DNA of 64,000 bases from Clostridium guangxiense (GTDB lineage: Bacteria > Bacillota > Clostridia > Clostridiales > Clostridiaceae). Below, piece after piece: positions 18,863 through 29,091 of this stretch. Made by a program: the position numbers and the translations under genes. The DNA lies in contig NZ_JAJNKE010000001.1 of the NCBI RefSeq assembly GCF_021043395.1, forward strand, positions 106,049 to 170,048, given 5' to 3'. Under the pieces are notes generated by a model. The model searched no databases. It worked only from the letters and a program-made list of their open reading frames with translations, and had not been told where the DNA came from. The stretch's first letter is position 1. Every line of letters starts with the position of its first letter.

Positions 18863-21400
18863 CTATTTTTTATTAAAATAAAGGTATACACTATTAACAA
18901 GTGAAATAAATCCAGAGAAAAATATAACAATTAACCATTCAAACATTCCTAATGGCTCCGTATGAAAAATGCCTTGAAAGAACGGAATATATATAACTGA
19001 TACAAGCATAGCTATTGAAATTGCTACTGCACCCACTAAATATAAATTAGTAAAAAGCTTTATTTCAAAAATTGAATGGTTTTCCGATCTGCATTCAAAA
19101 ACATGTATGAGCTGTGACATAATTAAAGTTCCAAGGGCAACAGTTCTGCTGCTCTTTAAATCAAGACCAAAATACATTGCAATTATAAAAGAAAAAACCG
19201 TGCATATACCAATAAGGCATCCTCTTACTATAATCTTTTCACTTAATCCTCTGGAAAAAATACCTTCTTTTTTATCTCTTGGACTTTGAAGCATTATATC
19301 TTTATCAGGAGGATCAACTCCTAATGCCATGGCTGGAAGTCCATCCGTAGCTAAGTTAACTAGTAAAATCTGTATAGGTAAAAGTGGCGTATCCAGGTAA
19401 AATAATGATGATAAAAACATAGTTAAAACTTCTCCTAAATTACACGAAAGAAGATATCTTATAAATTTTCTTATATTATTATATATAACTCTCCCCTCTT
19501 CAACAGCTGATATAATTGTAGCAAAATTATCATCAAGTAAAATCATAGCAGATGCCTCTTTAGTTACATCTGTTCCTGAAATACCCATAGAAACCCCAAT
19601 ATCAGCTTCTTTTACAGCTGGTGCATCGTTTACTCCATCTCCAGTCATTGCTACAATTTTGTCATTTCTTTTAAAAGCTCTAACTATTTTTAATTTATGT
19701 TCCGGGCTAACTCTTGCAAATATCTTTATTTTATTTACGGCTTTAGTCAAGTTCTCATCGCTTATTCTTTCAAGTTCGTCTCCACCCATAATTTCAGATA
19801 TGTCTGAGCATATACCAAGTTCCTTTCCTATAGCAAAAGCTGTGTTTTTATGATCTCCTGTAATCATAACTGGAGTTATTCCGGCTTTTTTACATTCTAT
19901 AACTGCATTTTTAACTTCCGGCCTTGGTGGATCTATCATCCCTGCAACTCCAATGAAAATCAAATTTTTTTCTCTTTGGTTTTCGCCTATGTCATGCTCT
20001 TTATAGGCCCCAGCAATGCACCTTAACGCTTTTCTTGACATACTTTCAACTTGTCTATTAACTCTTATCTTATAATCCGAAGTAAATAATTGAACCTTTC
20101 CATCAATATAAATATATTTGCATCTTTCTATGATTCTCTCAGGTGCACCCTTTACATAACAGCATACTCCATGAGAACTTCTACTTATGATGGACATCAT
20201 TTTTCTCTTTGAATCAAATGGTATCTCTCCTAATCTTTTTTCCTTTGAAAGATAATCTTTAAGTTCTTTACCATTATCAAAAAAGGCTCTTATTAGTGCT
20301 GTCTCTGTTGGATCACCAAAAAGACATTCATCCATACTTTTTTTATTAAAATCGTAGTCGCAATCATTACAATATACAAAACTTCTTCTAAGTAATTCAA
20401 ATTCACTTCCAGTATAAATGCTTCTCTCATATGTTCTATCATTAAGATATATTTCTTTGACTGTCATCTTATTTTGAGTTAAAGTCCCTGTTTTATCACT
20501 GCATATAACAGATGTACAACCAAGTGTTTCAACTGCTGGAAGCCTCCTAACTAATGCATTCCTTTTAAGCATTCTAGATACACCAAGTGCAAGCGCAACA
20601 GTAACTATTGCTGGTAAGCCTTCAGGTATAGCAGCTACAGCCAAGCTTACTCCTACTAAAAACATCTGATATTTGTCCTGCCCTCGCATTATTCCTAAAG
20701 CAGTGACAATTACACAAATAAGTATACATGCAACCACTAGTATTTTGCCGAGTGAGGCAAGCTTTTGCTTTAAAGGTGTTTTTTCATCATCAATATTTTC
20801 AAGCATATTTGCTATTTTTCCCATTTCAGTACTCATACCCGTTGATTCTACTCTTGCACGTGCCTTACCTGTAAGTACTATAGTTCCCATATAAATACTA
20901 CTATACTTATCATTTTTATATACTCCAACGGATTCTCCTGTTAAAAGTGACTCGTCCACAACAAGATTTGATCCATCTGCTATTATGCAGTCCGCTGGTA
21001 CTCTATCGCCACTTTCTATAAGCACAAGATCACCTGGCACAAGTTCTTCTGCAGGTATTATCTTTATTATTTTATCCCTTATTACTTTTGATGTAGGAGC
21101 TGCCATTTGTTTAAGTGCCTCTAATGATTTTTCTGTTTTAAACTCCTGTACAAAACCTAAAATAGCATTCATAAATACTATTATTAATATAGTTACAGTA
21201 TCTCCTTTTTCACCCATAAGTCCCGATATTATAGTTGCGGCAATTAAAACCCATATAATAAAATCATTAAATTGAGACAAAAATATCTTAACAGGTGAAA
21301 TTTTTTTTCTTTTTTGTATAGTATTTAAACCATACTTTTTTCTCCTTTTCTCAACTTCTTCTTCCCTAAGTCCACTAATTAATTCATTCTCATTTATCAC
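18863..21400 (-). CDS. P-type Ca2+-transporting ATPase (SERCA-like, type IIA)
   Basis: This 845-residue cation pump uses ATP to export Ca2+ (or a related divalent ion). It has an N-terminal cation-ATPase domain, the actuator loop TGES, M4 motif PEGLP, phosphorylation site SDKTGT (Asp near 302), hinge TGDGVNDAP and M6 motif NLATDGLPA. The PEGLP and N..D residues are the calcium ligands of SERCA-type pumps, supporting Ca2+ specificity by analogy. About ten membrane segments are present. AAGGTG precedes the ATG. It stands alone, divergent from ppaC. Confidence 0.93.
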   Translation of the reverse strand: MINENELISGLREEEVEKRRKKYGLNTIQKRKKISPVKIFLSQFNDFIIWVLIAATIISGLMGEKGDTVTILIIVFMNAILGFVQEFKTEKSLEALKQMAAPTSKVIRDKIIKIIPAEELVPGDLVLIESGDRVPADCIIADGSNLVVDESLLTGESVGVYKNDKYSSIYMGTIVLTGKARARVESTGMSTEMGKIANMLENIDDEKTPLKQKLASLGKILVVACILICVIVTALGIMRGQDKYQMFLVGVSLAVAAIPEGLPAIVTVALALGVSRMLKRNALVRRLPAVETLGCTSVICSDKTGTLTQNKMTVKEIYLNDRTYERSIYTGSEFELLRRSFVYCNDCDYDFNKKSMDECLFGDPTETALIRAFFDNGKELKDYLSKEKRLGEIPFDSKRKMMSIISRSSHGVCCYVKGAPERIIERCKYIYIDGKVQLFTSDYKIRVNRQVESMSRKALRCIAGAYKEHDIGENQREKNLIFIGVAGMIDPPRPEVKNAVIECKKAGITPVMITGDHKNTAFAIGKELGICSDISEIMGGDELERISDENLTKAVNKIKIFARVSPEHKLKIVRAFKRNDKIVAMTGDGVNDAPAVKEADIGVSMGISGTDVTKEASAMILLDDNFATIISAVEEGRVIYNNIRKFIRYLLSCNLGEVLTMFLSSLFYLDTPLLPIQILLVNLATDGLPAMALGVDPPDKDIMLQSPRDKKEGIFSRGLSEKIIVRGCLIGICTVFSFIIAMYFGLDLKSSRTVALGTLIMSQLIHVFECRSENHSIFEIKLFTNLYLVGAVAISIAMLVSVIYIPFFQGIFHTEPLGMFEWLIVIFFSGFISLVNSVYLYFNKK

Positions 21401-21513
21401 CTTATCACCTTCCCACTTTATTCCGCCTAAGCTAAATTAATTAATTTTTTCACTCTATATCTATAATCTATGCTTGTACATATCCATTTTATGCAGAAAT
21501 ACCGCTTTTACCC

Positions 21514-21542
21514 TTTACATTTCCTCCTTAAGATTATAAAAT
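21514..21542 (+). promoter_or_regulatory. SigA-type promoter for ppaC
   Basis: TTTACA (21514-21519), 17-bp spacer, TAAAAT (21537-21542) on the plus strand. The predicted leader of about 90 nt contains a hairpin with arms AACTTTTAA/TTAAAAGTT (21564-21572 with 21603-21611) around a 30-nt loop. Confidence 0.55.
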
Positions 21543-21640
21543 AAATACATACTAAAGATAAACAACTTTTAATGCTGGCTGAACCTTTTAAAACAGTCTG
21601 CTTAAAAGTTTTGATGTTCAAACGAAAGGATGTGTAAAAA

Positions 21641-23290
21641 ATGAAAGACGTTATTTACGTAACTGGACATAAAAATCCAGATACGGATTCAATATGTTCA
21701 GCTTTAGCTTATGCAGAATTTAAGAACAGAATTGGATCAACTACTGCCATACCTATACGACTTGGAGAAGTTAGCAGAGAAACTCAGTTTGCTTTAGATT
21801 ATTTTGGTGTTACTGCACCTGAATTAATGCCAACTTTAAAATGTAGTGTTTCAGATCTCGACTTTGACAATACTGCTCCTATCTCATCTGAAATATCTTT
21901 AAAAATGGCATGGTCAATTATGAAAAAGTACAATGTAAAAACTTTGCCGATAGTTGATGATGATGGAAAGTTAAAGGGGATAGCTTCTGTATCCAACCTT
22001 ACTTCAACATATATGGATATATGGGACAATAATATCTTAGCAAAAAGCAATACAAAAGTTGAAAATATAATCGATACTCTTGCTGCTAAAACAATATATT
22101 TAAGTGAAAAAGATCCTAAATTTCCTGGAAAAATATTAGTAGTAGCAATGCAACCAAGCAGTGCTGAAGAACATATTGAAGAAGGCGACATTGTAATTTG
22201 CGGTGATAGAAAAGATGCTCAAACTACAATTATAGATTCAAAAGCATCTCTTATGATTATTGCAGGAAATCATACTGTAAGCGATGAAATATTGAAAAAA
22301 GCAAAAGACTCAAAGGTATCAATAATCTCTACACCATATGATAGCTTTACAGCTTCAAGATTAATAGTTCAAAGTATACCAATAGGTTATGTAATGCAAT
22401 CAAAGGACATTGTTTATTTTAGGACTTCAGATCTTGTTGAAGATATAAAAGATGTAATGCTAAAAACAAGATATAGGAGTTATCCTGTAATTGATGCTGA
22501 CGAAAAAGTAGTTGGTTCTATATCAAGATATCATTTAATTTCACAACACAAAAAGAAAGTCATACTTGTAGATCATAACGAAATGTCTCAAGCGATAGAT
22601 GGACTTCAAGATGCTGAAATATTAGAAATCATTGACCATCACAGAATAGGTGGAATGCAAACAGGAAATCCTATCTACTTTAGAAATCAACCTGTAGGTT
22701 GTTCATCTACTATAATTGCATCTATATTCTTTGAAAATGGAATAAGACCATCTAAAAAAGCAGCTGGTCTAATGGCTTCTGCTATTATATCAGATACTCT
22801 TCTTTTTAAATCTCCAACGACAACTCCTGTTGACAGAGAGATTTTAAAAAGATTATGTGAAATTGCTAACATAGATGCAGAAAAATATGCAAGTGAAATG
22901 TTTAAAGCAGGAACATCCCTTGATGGAAAAACTGTTGAAGAAATTTTCAATCAAGACTATAAAATATTCAAAATAGCTGGTAAAAAAGTGGGTGTATCTC
23001 AGGTAAGTACAATGGATCTTGAAGGTTTTGAAAAGTATAGAAAAGAAATGTTTGAATATATGAATAAAAAAGCTAATGATGAGCAATTTGATGTACTTCT
23101 TTTACTTCTCACTGATATATTAAAAGAAGCTTCCCTTGCCCTAGCAGCTGGTAGCCACAAGGACGTTGTAGGTAAAGCCTTTAACGTAGTACTTAAAGAA
23201 GACAGTGCATATCTTCCTGGAGTACTTTCAAGAAAGAAGCAAGTAATACCACCTTTAACTTCAACTATAGAAGCTTTAAATGAAAAATAA
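21641..23290 (+). CDS. ppaC: Manganese-dependent inorganic pyrophosphatase with CBS/DRTGG regulatory insert
   Basis: This family II pyrophosphatase of the DHH superfamily hydrolyses PPi to phosphate with Mn2+ or Co2+. The 549 residues are longer than the usual 310 because a regulatory block (about residues 70-300) with two CBS domains around a DRTGG domain interrupts the catalytic DHH domain. Metal-ligand motifs GHKNPDTDS (near 9-17) and DHH (332-334) are intact, and the C-terminal DHHA2 domain ends with SRKKQV. In this family the CBS insert binds adenine nucleotides and tunes activity. GAAAGGATG precedes the start. Monocistronic. Confidence 0.95.
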   Translation: MKDVIYVTGHKNPDTDSICSALAYAEFKNRIGSTTAIPIRLGEVSRETQFALDYFGVTAPELMPTLKCSVSDLDFDNTAPISSEISLKMAWSIMKKYNVKTLPIVDDDGKLKGIASVSNLTSTYMDIWDNNILAKSNTKVENIIDTLAAKTIYLSEKDPKFPGKILVVAMQPSSAEEHIEEGDIVICGDRKDAQTTIIDSKASLMIIAGNHTVSDEILKKAKDSKVSIISTPYDSFTASRLIVQSIPIGYVMQSKDIVYFRTSDLVEDIKDVMLKTRYRSYPVIDADEKVVGSISRYHLISQHKKKVILVDHNEMSQAIDGLQDAEILEIIDHHRIGGMQTGNPIYFRNQPVGCSSTIIASIFFENGIRPSKKAAGLMASAIISDTLLFKSPTTTPVDREILKRLCEIANIDAEKYASEMFKAGTSLDGKTVEEIFNQDYKIFKIAGKKVGVSQVSTMDLEGFEKYRKEMFEYMNKKANDEQFDVLLLLLTDILKEASLALAAGSHKDVVGKAFNVVLKEDSAYLPGVLSRKKQVIPPLTSTIEALNEK

Positions 23291-23319
23291 AAAAGCACTT
23301 TTAGTGCTTTTTATTTTTG
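23290..23319. terminator. Bidirectional terminator between ppaC and flgG
   Basis: The stem AAAAAGCAC/GTGCTTTTT with a five-base loop is followed by T-rich sequence in both directions. It can end ppaC on the plus strand and the long flagellar operon on the minus strand, which would otherwise collide. Confidence 0.8.
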
Positions 23320-23375
23320 GCTAAGTTTAAAATAAACTCCCTCATTTAAAACATATTTAAAACATAGTATTACTT

Positions 23376-24146
23376 TTATTTACTCAGACTATTTACAAGC
23401 TGCCACATTTCATCTGCTGTTTTTAAGCTTTTTGACGAAAATTCATATGCCCTTTGTGCCACTATCATGCCCGTAAGTTCTGTAACCATATCTACATTTG
23501 ACTCTTCAACAAATCCCTGCTTAATTTGTGGATTTCCCACTACAGAAACTTGAGCTCCATTTTTAGGTGAGAATAAGTTATCACCTATAGAAGTCATAGA
23601 ATCATCACCAACTACATTATATAAGTTAACTTTTCCAACATCCTCAATTTGATTTTCATTAATTCTTATTCCTATTTCACCATTTTCAGCTAAGACAATA
23701 TTGCTATCTGAAAATTGTACAGAATTAGGATTAACCTTATACTGTATATCTAAAATATTTCCGCTGGAATCAACAATTCTTCCATTACCATCAACAGAAA
23801 ATTGACCATTTCTCTCATATGCTTTTGAACCATCTGGTCTTGTAACTCTAAAATAACCATCACCAAAAATAGCAAAATCCGTTTTTTTATCTGTTTCAGA
23901 AGGAGTTCCTTGAGTATTATCTCTCATCCAATCATTTGCTTTAACTCCGGTTCCATTAATTGGATCATTGCCATTTGAAACTGGATATTCCCTTCCATTA
24001 AGGGTTTCATAAACTAAATCACTAAAAGAAACAGATTGACTTTTATACCCTACTGTACTTGAATTAGCTAAATTATTAGCTATAGCATCAAGCTTCTCCT
24101 GTTCTGCATACATACCGCTTGTACCATTCCACATTATTCTAAACAT
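23376..24146 (-). CDS. flgG: Flagellar basal-body rod protein, FlgG/FlhP type
   Basis: This rod or hook-basal-body protein is exported through the flagellar type III apparatus. The 256 residues have the conserved N-terminal coiled coil with NNLANSSTVGYKSQ, the DUF1078 beta region (GDGYFRV, YERNGQFSVD) and the C-terminal helix (VDMVTELTGMIVAQRAYE). It is the last gene of the flagellar operon, ending about 55 bp before the terminator, and pairs with the related gene just upstream, like flhO-flhP of Bacillus. FlgF versus FlgG is not separable with certainty. Confidence 0.9.
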   Translation of the reverse strand: MFRIMWNGTSGMYAEQEKLDAIANNLANSSTVGYKSQSVSFSDLVYETLNGREYPVSNGNDPINGTGVKANDWMRDNTQGTPSETDKKTDFAIFGDGYFRVTRPDGSKAYERNGQFSVDGNGRIVDSSGNILDIQYKVNPNSVQFSDSNIVLAENGEIGIRINENQIEDVGKVNLYNVVGDDSMTSIGDNLFSPKNGAQVSVVGNPQIKQGFVEESNVDMVTELTGMIVAQRAYEFSSKSLKTADEMWQLVNSLSK

Positions 24147-24186
24147 AAAAGTTCACCTCATTAAAAATTAAAATATGGTATTTTCA

Positions 24187-24963
24187 TCACACTTTTCCAA
24201 TATCATTAACTGCTTTTTCTACAGTTTCATCTATATTTTTAACTACTTTTTGATCACTTTCAAATACTCTCATAGTAGCCATCATATCGGTCATGCTTGT
24301 TAGTGGATTGACGTTTGACTTTTCAAGTGCTTTATTTCGCACAAATACCTGAGCATTTTGAATAGGATTTTGTCCATCGTATAAATTATCCCCAATTTTT
24401 TTAAGAGAATTATAATCATTAAAATCCACTAAATCTAATTTATATGCCGCTTTTCCATTTATGGTTATGTTTCCATAGTTATCTGAACCCAGTGTACCTT
24501 GACCTACTTTTATAGGCTCGTCAGCTCCCGTATTAACGTTTTTTCCCATAACATAATCTCCGGAATCATTAACAAGATATCCATTCATATTTACATGAAA
24601 ATGACCATCCCTAGTATAATAGTTTTTTCCACCAACACCGCCTCTATATACTGTAAAAAAACCTCTTCCTTCTATTGCAAAATCTGTGCTGCTGTCAGTA
24701 CCTTCTATTTCTCCACCAGTAAAATCAGTAATAGTATTATCTGTCTGCTGCCCAAGATTTAATTTACCCAATACTGTTCTAGTTGGAACACCGTTTTTTA
24801 TACTAGAATAATTTTGAACGTACACATCATCAAAGGATCTCGAATATAAGTTGTCACCTTTAAAGCCAACAGTATCAATATTAGCAAGATTATTACTTAT
24901 AACTTCCTGTTTAGCTTCCTGTGTCATCATGCCGCTAATAGCTGTATAAAATGCTCTTACCAT
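24187..24963 (-). CDS. flhO: Flagellar hook-basal body protein, FlgF/FlhO type
   Basis: This 258-residue protein is homologous to its downstream neighbour. The N-terminal block with ISNNLANIDTVGFKGD, the FAIEGRGFFTV and YTRDGHFHVN segments and the C-terminal rod helix (VNPLTSMTDMMATMRVFE) place it in the FlgF/FlgG family of proximal and distal rod proteins. The ATG is preceded by a GGAGG-type site located right behind a small upstream ORF. Two such paralogues in tandem are the minimum needed for a rod together with FlgB and FlgC. Confidence 0.9.
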   Translation of the reverse strand: MVRAFYTAISGMMTQEAKQEVISNNLANIDTVGFKGDNLYSRSFDDVYVQNYSSIKNGVPTRTVLGKLNLGQQTDNTITDFTGGEIEGTDSSTDFAIEGRGFFTVYRGGVGGKNYYTRDGHFHVNMNGYLVNDSGDYVMGKNVNTGADEPIKVGQGTLGSDNYGNITINGKAAYKLDLVDFNDYNSLKKIGDNLYDGQNPIQNAQVFVRNKALEKSNVNPLTSMTDMMATMRVFESDQKVVKNIDETVEKAVNDIGKV

Positions 24964-24980
24964 AAATTCTCTACCTCCAT

Positions 24981-25190
24981 TTACTTAATAACTTTCATGT
25001 CGTTAGGATATTTCATACCATAATGATAAGCTTTTTCTTCAATTTCACCCTTTGACATAGTATGACCTGAATTTATACTATACATTGCAATTGTTGCAAA
25101 AACCATGCCAATACCAATGCCAAGTAAAACTTTTCTATCAAACAAAAAATTAAAAACTTCTTTTATTTTATATATAACTTTTGAATTAAT
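24981..25190 (-). CDS. Small membrane-anchored protein, about 69 aa, non-ATG start
   Basis: The space between the FlhO-type gene and the DUF6115 gene contains an uninterrupted frame ending in a TAA at 24981. It encodes a hydrophobic segment (LLGIGIGMVFATIAMY) followed by a soluble tail containing SKGEIEEKAYHYGMKYPND. No ATG or GTG gives the whole domain; an ATT at 25190 has AAGGGGG seven bases upstream, and a TTG at 25142 would still keep the membrane segment. It would overlap the upstream gene by 28 bp. The composition and tight fit between same-strand genes argue it is real. Function is unknown. Confidence 0.55.
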   Translation of the reverse strand: MNSKVIYKIKEVFNFLFDRKVLLGIGIGMVFATIAMYSINSGHTMSKGEIEEKAYHYGMKYPNDMKVIK

Positions 25191-25651
25191 AGAACTTCCC
25201 CCTTACCAATATTAAGTCTCTGAGATATTTCATCTGTTGATAATCCATCTTTCATAAGCTTTTTTATCTCTTTAGCTTTTAAGTTTTCTTCCTCACCCAT
25301 ATCATTATCTTCATCTGTGATATTATTGTCTACCACAACATCTATTTTTTTATGTATTTCATGGTTACTTTTATTTATATTATCGTCAGTAAAATTTTTT
25401 TCCTTAGTTTTTAAATTTAACTTTTTTATTGACTCAATTTCTTCCTTTAAGCTTTCTATTTCTTTCTGTAATTCAAATATTGTTTCTCCAAATTCCTTCC
25501 TTAATTCACCAATTTCAAAATTATAATCTTCTGAATTAGGAGATATTCTGTCTAATTTTTCCTCAAATAAATCTTTATTATCTCTTTTTATAACTCTAAT
25601 ATTTATAAATATTAAAATTAATCCAATTGCAAGCAAAATAACTATAGACAT
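25163..25651 (-). CDS. DUF6115-like protein: membrane anchor, coiled coil and C-terminal helix-turn-helix
   Basis: This 162-residue protein has an N-terminal membrane helix (residues 1-18), a long charged coiled coil (about 45-85), a variable linker and a C-terminal helix-turn-helix-like region (KLMKDGLSTDEISQRLNIGKGEV). It follows the fliA sigma gene by 13 bp and precedes the small membrane ORF. Proteins with this layout occur at this position in other clostridial flagellar operons; I recall the DUF6115 label but could not verify it. A structural or regulatory role in motility is inferred from position only. Confidence 0.8.
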   Translation of the reverse strand: MSIVILLAIGLILIFINIRVIKRDNKDLFEEKLDRISPNSEDYNFEIGELRKEFGETIFELQKEIESLKEEIESIKKLNLKTKEKNFTDDNINKSNHEIHKKIDVVVDNNITDEDNDMGEEENLKAKEIKKLMKDGLSTDEISQRLNIGKGEVLLIQKLYIK

Positions 25652-25664
25652 TAAGTCACCTCAA

Positions 25665-26390
25665 TTATTCATATTTCAGTACTTTGAGTTGCTTTCTAAG
25701 ATGCATTATTGCTCTAGTATGCAGCTGACATACTCTTGATTCTGAAACTCCAAGAATACTTCCTATTTGCTTTAATGTAAGTCCATCATAATAATATAAT
25801 GATAACACCGTCTTATCCTTTTCATTAATTAAATCAAGGGCTTTTGTAAGATACTCTATTTCTTCCTTTTCTTCAAGAGACCTTTCAGGGCTTGGACTCT
25901 TTTTGTCCTCAATAGTTCCTATGAGCGGCATATCATCATCTTCTGAAAATATTAAATCCTCAAGTGACATTACAGATATGTAGTTTATGTAACTTTCAAC
26001 CTCAATAACATCCTTTACCTCAACACCTAAACCAGATGCTATCTCAAAATATGTAGGTTCTCTTAAAAGTTCTTTTTGAAGTTTTTCAACTATAAAATTA
26101 TATTTATTTAACTTGTCCATAGCTCCTTTAGAAATAGGACTATTTTTCCTTAGTTCATCAATCATTGCTCCTTTTATTCTTATAGACGCATAGGTTGAAA
26201 ATTTCATACCTTTACTTTCATCAAACTTATTAAGTGCATCTATAAGCCCTATCATACCATACCCAACTAAATCCTCGTAATCAATATATTTACTCTTTCC
26301 AACTATTACTCTAGATGCTATATATTTGACTAACGGTATATACTTCTTAATCATTTCCTCTCTACCATCTAAAACACCGATTATTGCCAT
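25665..26390 (-). CDS. fliA: Flagellar sigma factor FliA/SigD
   Basis: This is the alternative sigma factor of the sigma-28 family that directs RNA polymerase to late flagellar and chemotaxis promoters. The 241 residues contain region 2 (YEDLVGYGMIGLIDALNKFD and KFSTYASIRIKGAMIDELR), region 3 and region 4 helix-turn-helix (LTLKQIGSILGVSESRVCQLHTRA). GGGGGG lies six bases before the ATG. Being inside the operon it helps express its own late genes. I see no anti-sigma gene flgM in the window. Confidence 0.95.
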   Translation of the reverse strand: MAIIGVLDGREEMIKKYIPLVKYIASRVIVGKSKYIDYEDLVGYGMIGLIDALNKFDESKGMKFSTYASIRIKGAMIDELRKNSPISKGAMDKLNKYNFIVEKLQKELLREPTYFEIASGLGVEVKDVIEVESYINYISVMSLEDLIFSEDDDMPLIGTIEDKKSPSPERSLEEKEEIEYLTKALDLINEKDKTVLSLYYYDGLTLKQIGSILGVSESRVCQLHTRAIMHLRKQLKVLKYE

Positions 26391-26401
26391 ATAAGTCCCC
26401 C

Positions 26402-27064
26402 CTACCTTTTTTTCATGTGTTCCCTCATAATATCGAAAGTATACAAGATTACATTTTCTCTCTGACTGCCATCAATTTCATGAAATTTAAAGCCACATAC
26501 ATAGGTTCCACTTTGATTTTTAATGCACCTTACACATGTACAAGGAACAAGTATATTCTTATCATGAAGTTGTAAGTAAATAATAATAATGTCATTTTTA
26601 TCAAGTTTTTCATTAATTGTAATTCTTGCACCGCCGCCACTTAAATCAAGCATTGTCCCTTCTGAAAATTCTTCAAGATGCTTCAAAGAGTGATTCAATA
26701 ATGCCTTGGTGATCTTTTCCTTGCCTATGACTTTGTACTTTACTTCCTTTACAATTTCAACTCTAAAATTCTTTCTTCTTTGTATTTTTCTTATTTTGTC
26801 CTCAGTAGGTACAGATATTAATATCAATGGTATCTTATCTTTTTTTCTTCCAATTACTACTGAATAAAAAGAATAAATATTTTTGTCATCACTATAAATA
26901 ACCTCAACATTATCCCCGGTTATAAGACTTGCATAACTGCCACTAGCTACAGGTAAACTTATAGCTATATACTTATCCGTTATATCCTGTACATTACTTT
27001 TGTAAACATCCTTTTCCCATATAATTTCACATTTGTCATTAATATTAATAGATGAATTAGACAT
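26402..27064 (-). CDS. PilZ-domain c-di-GMP receptor with YcgR-like N-terminal domain
   Basis: This 220-residue cytoplasmic protein has an N-terminal YcgR-like beta domain (about 1-90) and a C-terminal PilZ domain (about 95-215). The c-di-GMP ligands are present: RRKNFR and, about 60 residues on, DLSGGG. Such proteins act as brakes on flagellar rotation when c-di-GMP is high. The ATG at 27064 has AAGGAG eight bases upstream; the in-frame GTG at 27070 is too close to that site. It sits between flhG and fliA, a usual clostridial location. Confidence 0.92.
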   Translation of the reverse strand: MSNSSININDKCEIIWEKDVYKSNVQDITDKYIAISLPVASGSYASLITGDNVEVIYSDDKNIYSFYSVVIGRKKDKIPLILISVPTEDKIRKIQRRKNFRVEIVKEVKYKVIGKEKITKALLNHSLKHLEEFSEGTMLDLSGGGARITINEKLDKNDIIIIYLQLHDKNILVPCTCVRCIKNQSGTYVCGFKFHEIDGSQRENVILYTFDIMREHMKKR

Positions 27065-27076
27065 AACCACAACTCC

Positions 27077-27940
27077 TTATGAAAAAATGCTGAAAAACTT
27101 TTTAAACAACCCCTCAATTCCCTTACCTGATTTTCCATAAGTATTTCCTATTATTTTTTTTGCTATATTCTCAATATCTTTAGTCGCATTACAGTTTGGT
27201 TTTCCAATAACAAAAGGTTCTTGGTTTCTAACAGCTAACACCAAATTACTATCCTCATAAACACTTCCTAAAAATTCGATGTCCACCTTGATAAATTTCC
27301 TTACAACCTTCTGAAATTTGTTAAATGTATCAATTCCTTCCTTATGATTTAATACCCTGTTTACTATTATTTTAGCACTTGTCTTTATATTAAAATGTAC
27401 CACAGCTTTGAATAAACTATAAGCATCTGTCAATGAAGTTGGTTCTGGTGTTGTAACTATAACAAGGTCATCTGAGCATGCAATAAAACCAAGTATACTT
27501 CTATTAACTCCTGCTCCTGTATCCATTATTATATAGTCCAAATCATTTAAACTTGAAATTTTTTTAAGGAAATTATCTATTTGAAATTTAGATAATTCGC
27601 TTAATTTTGTAATCCCAGTGCCACCCGGTAAAAGCTTTACACCAAATGGACCTTCTGCTATAACTTCCTCAACAGTCTTATCATTATATATTATATCAAA
27701 TATATTATATTTTGGTAAGAACCCCATAAGAACATCATCATTACCCATACCAATATCTGCATCAAAAATTAGTACCTTTTTTCCCATTTTTTGAAGTGCT
27801 ATAGATAAATTCACCACCATATTGCTTTTGCCTACTCCACCTTTTCCAGATGTAACAGTAATAACCTTAGGTTTATTATAATTTATATTTTCTTCTTTTT
27901 CCATAGCCATAAATCTAAGCTTTTGTGCCTGATCCATCAT
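27077..27940 (-). CDS. flhG: FlhG/YlxH MinD-like ATPase, flagellar number regulator
   Basis: FlhG is a ParA/MinD-family ATPase that controls flagellar number and placement together with FlhF and the switch complex. The 287 residues contain the deviant Walker A GKGGVGKS (near 33), the ADIGMGN segment and the DTGAGVN Walker B region. The N terminus has the conserved QAQKLR sequence (DQAQKLRFM) known to stimulate FlhF GTPase. Its start overlaps the flhF stop by four bases (ATGA-type coupling), so the two are translated together. Confidence 0.95.
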   Translation of the reverse strand: MMDQAQKLRFMAMEKEENINYNKPKVITVTSGKGGVGKSNMVVNLSIALQKMGKKVLIFDADIGMGNDDVLMGFLPKYNIFDIIYNDKTVEEVIAEGPFGVKLLPGGTGITKLSELSKFQIDNFLKKISSLNDLDYIIMDTGAGVNRSILGFIACSDDLVIVTTPEPTSLTDAYSLFKAVVHFNIKTSAKIIVNRVLNHKEGIDTFNKFQKVVRKFIKVDIEFLGSVYEDSNLVLAVRNQEPFVIGKPNCNATKDIENIAKKIIGNTYGKSGKGIEGLFKKFFSIFS

Positions 27941-29091
27941 ATACTATCCTCTCCCAATATAATACTACTAAGTTTTTCTATTGATAACTTTTTTATATCA
28001 TCAGGCACATTTTGACCAATTGTAAAGTAACTAACAGGTTTACCTGCATAATTTATTATATTTATAATCGAACCATAAGTTGTAGTTTCATCTAACTTTG
28101 TTATAATTACATTTTTATAGTTTAATTTTCTATACCCCTTAACAATAGCTTCAATATCTTTATCTTTAGTAGTACAGCTAATTACAAGGCTTATATTTTG
28201 AGTCCCTGTCTTTTCTACAAAAGCTCTAAGCTCTGATATTTGCATTTCATTTTTACTACTTCTTCCTGTAGTATCAACAAGTATCACATCACAATAACTC
28301 ATACTCTTTATGGCTTCGTCCATTTCCTTAAGTGTAATTACAACTCTAAATGGTATTCCCATAATATCAGCATATGTCTTAAGCTGTTCAACGGCTCCTA
28401 TCCTATAAGTATCTACAGTTATAAGTCCAACTTTTTTCTTTTCTATAAGTGCAAATCTTCCTGCAAGCTTTGCTATAGTCGTGGTCTTTCCAACACCTGT
28501 TGGTCCTACAAGTGCAATGATACCATTCTCCTCAATATCACATATACTAATATTATTTTTTATAGTCTTTTTAATACTATCTTCGTCATATTCACCATTT
28601 AAATCTGATAACATTTTTTCTATACACCTATCATTTATATCCATGGCTCTAAATTCATTTTTGATTTTATCAGTTAAAGAATCACCGTGAGATTTTTCAT
28701 TTGAAAGACTGCTAATAAGCTCTTTCATTTCCTTCATTTCTTTTAAAATTTCTTTTTCACTATTTTTTTGTATACTCGGGACTTCTGGACTTTTTCTTAC
28801 ATAGTTATTCTCTGATAATAAAGCTTTACTTGAATGCTTCTCCATAGCTTTTTTTAATGCTTTTATACTCTCTTCCATACTAGAAGACTCTATATTACTT
28901 TCATAATCATCATATTTTTGAGACTTATCAACACCAGCTGTAACTTCTATAAGCTTTTTAGAAAAAAAACCAAAAATTCCACCTTTTTTTATTTTCCTAC
29001 TGCTTATTATTACAGCATTGGATCCAAGCTCTAACTTTATCTTATTTAAAGCTTCATTCATATCGTTAACTATATATTTCTTTATTATCAT
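27937..29091 (-). CDS. flhF: FlhF SRP-family GTPase
   Basis: FlhF is the third SRP GTPase and marks the site of flagellar assembly. The 384 residues have an N-terminal basic B domain, a low-complexity linker, the N domain and the G domain with P-loop GPTGVGKTTT, DTYRIGAVEQL, DTTGRS and TKLDE. All nucleotide motifs are intact. It overlaps flhA by four bases upstream and flhG by four downstream. Length is within the range for Gram-positive FlhF. Confidence 0.96.
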   Translation of the reverse strand: MIIKKYIVNDMNEALNKIKLELGSNAVIISSRKIKKGGIFGFFSKKLIEVTAGVDKSQKYDDYESNIESSSMEESIKALKKAMEKHSSKALLSENNYVRKSPEVPSIQKNSEKEILKEMKEMKELISSLSNEKSHGDSLTDKIKNEFRAMDINDRCIEKMLSDLNGEYDEDSIKKTIKNNISICDIEENGIIALVGPTGVGKTTTIAKLAGRFALIEKKKVGLITVDTYRIGAVEQLKTYADIMGIPFRVVITLKEMDEAIKSMSYCDVILVDTTGRSSKNEMQISELRAFVEKTGTQNISLVISCTTKDKDIEAIVKGYRKLNYKNVIITKLDETTTYGSIINIINYAGKPVSYFTIGQNVPDDIKKLSIEKLSSIILGEDSI

